Under the pieces are notes generated by a model. The model was not told the DNA's origin and searched no databases. It worked only from the letters and a program-made list of their open reading frames with translations. The translations under genes were made by a program, and so were the position numbers. Source: Mycobacterium sp. MFM001 (GTDB lineage Bacteria; Actinomycetota; Actinomycetes; Mycobacteriales; Mycobacteriaceae). Taken from it: DNA of 64,000 nucleotides. Positions 60,569 through 64,000 of the stretch are shown one piece after another. Numbering within the stretch: the first letter of the stretch is position 1; each line of letters starts with the position of its first letter. The stretch lies in contig NZ_BFAB01000006.1 of the NCBI RefSeq assembly GCF_003402475.1, positions 62,001 through 126,000 on the forward strand. The letters are read 5' to 3'.

Positions 60569-60606
60569 CCGCATGAAGAAAGGCGCAAATTCATGCGGTT
60601 TTGTTG
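60569..60606 (+). terminator. Intrinsic terminator with T tract
   Basis: CCGCATGAA (60569-60577) pairs perfectly with TTCATGCGG (60590-60598) around a 12-base loop and is followed by TTTTGTTG, giving the classic plus-strand rho-independent layout. On the minus strand it is preceded by A bases instead, so it is best oriented to stop rightward transcription toward the capsid gene. Confidence 0.65.
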
Positions 60607-60846
60607 CCGATCGCGTGGGCCTAGTACGAACCACCATCGGCATTCCCGGCCCCTCGGCACAGTAGGGGTTAACGAGAACAGTTCTACCCTTCGGCGATCT
60701 CCTCGCGGGTTTTGCGCCGACCTCGCCGCTGATCGTCGGGTGATGTTCCCACCACCACCAGATCAGAGTCGCCGTGCTCGGGTTCCATGGGATTGACAAA
60801 TCCCGGAAACTCTCCGGTCGGGGCAATGGGCAGCCTACCGAACATT
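60607..60846. other. Non-coding stretch after the capsid gene
   Basis: Apart from the hairpins listed, the 429-base gap 60418-60846 holds no convincing gene. A 34-codon minus-strand frame at 60684-60788 with an Arg- and Glu-rich end is present but lacks a ribosome binding site. The stretch probably contains the 3' untranslated end of the capsid operon. Confidence 0.4.
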
Positions 60847-62136
60847 TTAGACCGCGAACGAAGCGGGCAGGCCGGTCAAAAGACCCACAGCCGTGGGCCG
60901 AACAACCGCCAGATTAAGACGCTCGATAACCGCCCAGCGTTGCAAGAACTCCGAAAAGTCGCTGGCGTTATAGCCGGGAGACAGCAGACGCAGACCCTCT
61001 CGGAGGATGACAAAACCGAAGCGGTCGGTATCAATAAAGACCATCTCGCCAGGAGTAACCTGGGTCGACAGGTAAACCTTGACCCCGAAAATCCGCTCGA
61101 TAATGTCGGTAGTCGGGTCAGGAGTCGACAGCCAGCGGCCCAGGCTGTCCTTATTCTGCGCCACGATGGCATGGAAAGTCGCAGGATGAACGAACGCTTT
61201 ATCCGCCACCGCCAGCGACTTAGACACCCGCATGGCATCAATGGTGGAGATCACGTAGTCAAACGTGTTAGCGCCGGTCGGCATAGTGCTGGGAACCGCG
61301 ACCGTGATGATACCGGGGGTCTGAGTCAGGCCAACGATACCCGAAGTGCCATTCAACAGAAGATTGTTCTCTTCGTCGCTGAATTGCTTGAAAACTTCGG
61401 CGGTCAGGTAGCCCAGCAGCGATGGGCGATCGGAAAGCGTCTCATAAGAGGCGCCGAACGTGCATTTAATCGCCTGCGCGGCCAGGGTGGTCTCTCCGAA
61501 GTTCAACACCGCATCGGGAGCAGCGACGCCCTCACCGGTAATACCGGTGACCGTGTTGCTGGTCGTATTGTCCGAAATGAACTCATAGTTCAGCGTGGTT
61601 GACGATACGGTCGGCAACAGGTCTGCGATACGGGGTTCGTGGATGCGTTCGACCACGCCGGGCATAAGCTCGGCCGGCAACAGTGACTCAACGGTGTTGA
61701 ATCCCTTGGTGGTCACGCCGTCCTCGACCAGCTTGACCTGAAAAGCGTGCCCGGTCTTCAAAGACTTAGACATCAGGTCAAGGGTGCGGGCATCAATCCG
61801 GAAAGGGTTGATATCCCGGCCCAGGGTGGTAATGCGGCGGCCGTGCTGGTCGAAATGCTCGGAGACGGGAGTGCCGTCGCCAGTGGCTTCGCTTGCGGCG
61901 GTGCCGAGGTCAGCAGAGTTGCTCATTTTGCTCATAGTTTTGTGTCCAGCTTCTAACTTCTGGCGCGCAATTTTCAGGGCTTCGGATTCCTCGAGCCATT
62001 GGTCTTCTTGGCGGTCGATGGACTTCTTCAGCCACGCCGGATTGCCTTTTGCTTTGCATACTTTGTAAAGCTCGTCAATCTCGTCAGAACGCGCCATAAG
62101 TTCCCGCTCACGGTTCTCAAGCTGTGAGAGGTTCAC
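60847..62136 (-). CDS. HK97-fold phage major capsid protein
   Basis: The 429-residue protein has an N-terminal charged coiled-coil (about 1-65), like the delta domain that acts as an internal scaffold and is removed by a protease in HK97-type phages. The shell domain (about 115-429) shows the family pattern: SLLPAELMPGVVERI, FGASYETL, EENNLLLNGTSGIVGLTQTPGI (NGTSG at 262-266) and HPATFHAIVAQNKDSLGRWL. Base composition looks less GC-rich than the host genes. The start is GTG 62136. Portal, protease and terminase genes are not visible in the window. Confidence 0.9.
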   Translation of the reverse strand: MNLSQLENRERELMARSDEIDELYKVCKAKGNPAWLKKSIDRQEDQWLEESEALKIARQKLEAGHKTMSKMSNSADLGTAASEATGDGTPVSEHFDQHGRRITTLGRDINPFRIDARTLDLMSKSLKTGHAFQVKLVEDGVTTKGFNTVESLLPAELMPGVVERIHEPRIADLLPTVSSTTLNYEFISDNTTSNTVTGITGEGVAAPDAVLNFGETTLAAQAIKCTFGASYETLSDRPSLLGYLTAEVFKQFSDEENNLLLNGTSGIVGLTQTPGIITVAVPSTMPTGANTFDYVISTIDAMRVSKSLAVADKAFVHPATFHAIVAQNKDSLGRWLSTPDPTTDIIERIFGVKVYLSTQVTPGEMVFIDTDRFGFVILREGLRLLSPGYNASDFSEFLQRWAVIERLNLAVVRPTAVGLLTGLPASFAV

Positions 62137-62337
62137 TGTGTTTTTACTTTCTTGGTGGTAGTTGATGGGACTACCAGCGGACGCTTTATTGCGGGTTACC
62201 TAAGTAAGCGGCAAGCGTCGGGTGGTTGGCTATGCCTGTGTGCGGGTTATGCGGGTCCGTGGGAGCGGCATAAGCGGCTTTGGACAGAGCCTTAAAGGTA
62301 ATCGCGAATTACCTAAAGTGTTTGGGGGCGCAGCGAC
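62137..62337 (-). promoter_or_regulatory. Leader of the capsid gene with dyad and repeated TTACCTAA
   Basis: This 201-base gap has an AGGTAAT/ATTACCT dyad (62296-62302 and 62308-62314, 5-base loop), and TTACCTAA occurs twice, at about 62196-62203 and 62309-62316. A promoter or regulator site for the capsid gene is likely. There is no coding sequence. Confidence 0.4.
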
Positions 62338-62481
62338 CTAGCCGCTGCCTCCCACCGGGAGGCCCATGGTGGCCTTCAGGATCGCGTTTCCGGTCTCCTG
62401 GTGGTCTGCGGTGTGGTTACTGACGCCGCAATCTGTGCAGCATTCACCGCGCTTGTTCGTAACTGGTCGGACAGCAGTCAT
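62338..62481 (-). CDS. 47-residue Cys-rich ORF, possible zinc-binding protein
   Basis: ATG 62481 is preceded by GGCGGAG and opens 47 codons that include RGECCTDCGV and SNHTADH, a cluster of three cysteines and two histidines that could bind one zinc. It overlaps the 44-residue ORF upstream by 38 bases. Small zinc-finger-like ORFs are common in actinophages, but no family is recognised and coding is not proven. Confidence 0.4.
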   Translation of the reverse strand: MTAVRPVTNKRGECCTDCGVSNHTADHQETGNAILKATMGLPVGGSG

Positions 62482-62578
62482 CTCCGCCGTGGCGCCTGAA
62501 GCGGCCGAGACGGTCCTTGGCGATCAGCCGATTGCAGATGGGGCAGTCCTGGCGTTGCGCCTTCGGCCGGCGCCTCAC
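62444..62578 (-). CDS. 44-residue basic Cys-rich ORF
   Basis: GTG 62578 overlaps the stop of the 96-residue gene as GTGA. The product is basic, with QDCPICNRLI (CxxC), RFRRHGGDDCC and four cysteines plus one histidine, suggesting a small treble-clef or ribbon-like zinc finger. It would be the fourth gene of the phage-like operon. Coupling and cysteine spacing support it; size alone makes it uncertain. Confidence 0.5.
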   Translation of the reverse strand: MRRRPKAQRQDCPICNRLIAKDRLGRFRRHGGDDCCPTSYEQAR

Positions 62579-62865
62579 TGGAACCACAGCCTCGCACACT
62601 CAAGCGATGAGTCGTTGAATATGCGCTGTGGGTCGCCGGGCAGGAATCCGTTCACGCTGTCGCCGAGGCCCAGCTTTTTGGCTAGCGCGCTCAGCATCTC
62701 GGTGACTTCACGGAATCTGGCGTCATCGTCGGGGGTAGTCGTGCGGTCGTGCTGCGCCAGCCGCATCTGCTCGAAGCGGGCGGCCACGAACGAGTACTTA
62801 CGCACAAGCCGCTGTGCGGTGATCGGCATCCTGTAGGGGTCGCTGATCACGATGGTGTCTGTCAT
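62575..62865 (-). CDS. 96-residue phage-operon protein of unknown function
   Basis: The start ATG 62865 overlaps the previous stop as TAATG. The protein looks helical, with RKYSFVAARFEQMRLAQHD and a second helix REVTEMLSALAKKLG. It has no membrane span and no recognised domain. Its place between a NUMOD4/HNH-like gene and the capsid gene suggests a phage or satellite packaging or regulatory role. Confidence 0.7.
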   Translation of the reverse strand: MTDTIVISDPYRMPITAQRLVRKYSFVAARFEQMRLAQHDRTTTPDDDARFREVTEMLSALAKKLGLGDSVNGFLPGDPQRIFNDSSLECARLWFQ

Positions 62866-63176
62866 TAGTACTTCTCTACTAGCTGTTCGAATGACAAGCG
62901 GCCTGCGCGATACTGTTTGACCAGATCTTTAGGAAAAAACATTTCGGGTTTGGCACACATCAGCGTCTTAAGCATCATCTCCGCAATTTCACGCGCAGAC
63001 TCAAAAGCGATCGGCAGAATGAAGGGGCTGCCGGCCACGGGTTCGACCTGCAGGCCGATCACGGGGTCGCCACCGTCCTTCGGTTGGGGGTCCACCAGGA
63101 CGTCAAAGCTCTTGGCGTAGATGTGACCGGGGCCGCTGGGGTTAAGGCGCCGCTTGATGCGCTCGGAGTAGTACAT
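62865..63176 (-). CDS. 103-residue phage-operon protein of unknown function
   Basis: The protein begins MYYSERIKRRLNPSG, has a beta-rich middle (VIGLQVEPVAGSPFILPIAFES) and ends in helices with KPEMFFPKDLVKQYRAGRLS. No family is recognised. It begins immediately after the stop of the NUMOD4/HNH-like gene and shares one base with the next gene, so the genes form one operon. Confidence 0.7.
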   Translation of the reverse strand: MYYSERIKRRLNPSGPGHIYAKSFDVLVDPQPKDGGDPVIGLQVEPVAGSPFILPIAFESAREIAEMMLKTLMCAKPEMFFPKDLVKQYRAGRLSFEQLVEKY

Positions 63177-63683
63177 TTACGCTCCAATTCGTTGAAGGGT
63201 GGTGGGAAGGTTGCCGGGTACGCTGGCTGAGCCAACATATATCGGTTGTTTTAGTAGCATGGGCCGATTCGATCGGCGCCCTACAGGGCTGATGACTACA
63301 CGATTCGGGAGGTGGTCAGGCGTCAATAGGCGCTTGTGGAATTTGAAGTCCCGCCATTCCAGGAATTCTTCGTCAGCCTCCCAGATCAGATTCCCGGCCG
63401 AACAGTCCTGCACATCGCCGTTTTTATGGCGGACGCGGGCCGCCGGCCACCCAAAAGGCGGTTCACCATGAAACTGGAAAGCCACAAGCTCATCAAGCAA
63501 GCGTAATGTGCTGTCTCGACCGGGCGCTGGCACTGGGCCGTAGTAATCGTGGCCAAGGTCGACAGTGGGCAATCCGGCGATCGCGTCTGTAATCGACACC
63601 ACGCGGCGATTGTGGTAGATCACGCCGGCCGCACTGACTTCCCAGCCGTCTAGTCCGGTGATTTTACGTCGCCGGAAGCGCAC
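63177..63683 (-). CDS. NUMOD4/HNH-like endonuclease-type protein
   Basis: The 168-residue protein begins with ITGLDGWEVSAAGVIY and a basic HNRRVV, the NUMOD4 pattern found before HNH nuclease domains. LVAFQFHGEPPFGWPAARVRHKNGD and CSAGNLIWE (about 87-124) follow the HNH layout, with RHKNGD in place of the usual DHINGD, so one catalytic residue may be altered. HNH proteins commonly lie beside terminase and capsid genes and help packaging. The start is GTG 63683. It heads the minus-strand operon. Confidence 0.7.
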   Translation of the reverse strand: MRFRRRKITGLDGWEVSAAGVIYHNRRVVSITDAIAGLPTVDLGHDYYGPVPAPGRDSTLRLLDELVAFQFHGEPPFGWPAARVRHKNGDVQDCSAGNLIWEADEEFLEWRDFKFHKRLLTPDHLPNRVVISPVGRRSNRPMLLKQPIYVGSASVPGNLPTTLQRIGA

Positions 63684-64000
63684 GTTTCTTTTCTTTCAAA
63701 AATCCGTCTTTCTGGTTAACTTCTGTCTTCTATAGTGGGTTGCGCTGGCAAAGCGACCAACAAATTACTCCGCTGGTAACTGCCAGTTCAGAGCGCGCTG
63801 GGTCGCGAGATGCCCGCGAGAAAGGTGAGCGCCTCGGTTACGTGAGTGACACTCGCGAAGGCGAGTGACCCGCAAACCCTGTCCTCATCCATGCGCGCCT
63901 TACCGAGACGGCTGGGTCCGCAAGAAAGCTCGCTAGCCCGCTACGCTCGCGGCGGAAACTTCGTTGCCTAGAGTTCCCTCTACTTCTAGTATTTCAGGAA
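63684..64000 (-). promoter_or_regulatory. Upstream region of the phage-like operon
   Basis: No convincing gene is seen in these 317 bases. The part next to the operon (63684-63760) is AT-rich with a TATAG element near 63733 and a purine-rich GAAAGAAAAG stretch before the GTG, so it likely holds the promoter. A CACTCGC-GAAG-GCGAGTG hairpin lies at 63850-63867, followed by structured GC-rich sequence to the window edge. Confidence 0.4.

Noticed and set aside
60684..60788. 34-codon minus-strand ORF downstream of the capsid gene
   Set aside because: Its Arg- and Glu-rich end looks plausible, but there is no ribosome binding site and no coupling to the capsid gene.
60305..60826. 173-codon minus-strand frame spanning the peptide gene and its terminators
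   Set aside because: It crosses four hairpins and the antisense of the exported peptide gene; composition is Trp-, Cys- and Arg-rich and not protein-like.
60787..61602. 271-codon plus-strand frame opposite the capsid gene
   Set aside because: Shadow of the capsid gene; Gln- and Arg-rich with no start signal or domain.
62366..62836. 156-codon plus-strand frame in the phage-like region
   Set aside because: Antisense to the 96-residue gene and the small Cys-rich ORFs, which have overlapping stop-start coupling in the minus direction.
63788..63892. 34-codon minus-strand ORF upstream of the HNH-like gene
   Set aside because: It has an ATG and an uninterrupted short frame but no ribosome binding site, and it contains the CACTCGC hairpin; coding is not supported.

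Overview
The window is GC-rich, tightly packed actinobacterial DNA. Gene content and order match the Mycobacterium tuberculosis block from ruvC-ruvA-ruvB down to the aro cluster and pepQ (Rv2594c to Rv2535c), interspersed with genes that have no counterpart at that position in M. tuberculosis and lacking the PE_PGRS gene next to fadD9. This indicates a non-tuberculous Mycobacterium; the species cannot be named from the sequence alone. Start codons are often GTG, and many neighbours overlap as ATGA or GTGA, which suggests translational coupling.

Layout. 1-2053: ruvC end, ruvA, ruvB and a DUF1304 membrane protein. 2140-8799: a membrane protein, a carboxylic acid reductase (fadD9/car), gabT, a two-repeat secreted Cys protein and a nitroreductase. 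8898-18273: a receptor-like Ser/Thr kinase, yajC-secD-secF (protein export), a solute-binding lipoprotein, apt and the bifunctional (p)ppGpp enzyme gene rel. 18387-19460: a small HTH regulator with a membrane protein behind an AT-rich promoter. 19468-32341: ppiB, an MBL hydrolase, hisS, an acyl-CoA dehydrogenase, a Tat-exported purple acid phosphatase, an aldolase pair, a radical SAM protein, a zinc peptidase, SRPBCC and PanE-like proteins, and aspS. 32328-36462: a patch of accessory genes (thioesterase, a truncated F420 protein, an Rpf, MmcQ/YjbR, a Fur-like winged helix, an ankyrin protein, an LGFP lipoprotein, DUF3097). 36459-43413: the Rv2560 homologue, rarA, and a GntR-controlled catabolic operon (flavin monooxygenase, CoA transferase, CitE-like lyase, YCII-like protein). 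43416-56573: the Rv2557/Rv2558 homologue, YjbQ, alaS-ruvX-mltG-aroE-prepilin peptidase, a YefM-YoeB toxin-antitoxin pair, aroC-aroK-aroB-aroQ, the Rv2536 homologue and pepQ.

Right of pepQ, where efp-nusB would be expected, synteny stops. The last 7.4 kb is accessory DNA: a frameshifted DUF732 exported protein, a WXG100-domain ESX substrate with an unrecognised C-terminal domain and an overlapping membrane protein (candidate effector and immunity pair), a small lipoprotein, a 3' half of an elongator tRNA-Met gene (candidate attachment-site scar), an internally duplicated protein, a 46-residue exported four-cysteine peptide, and a minus-strand phage-type operon with a NUMOD4/HNH-like protein, two unknown small proteins, two tiny Cys-rich ORFs and an HK97-fold major capsid protein. 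No integrase, portal, terminase or protease is visible before the window ends, so this is either one edge of a prophage or a phage satellite. This end is the best place to look for something new.
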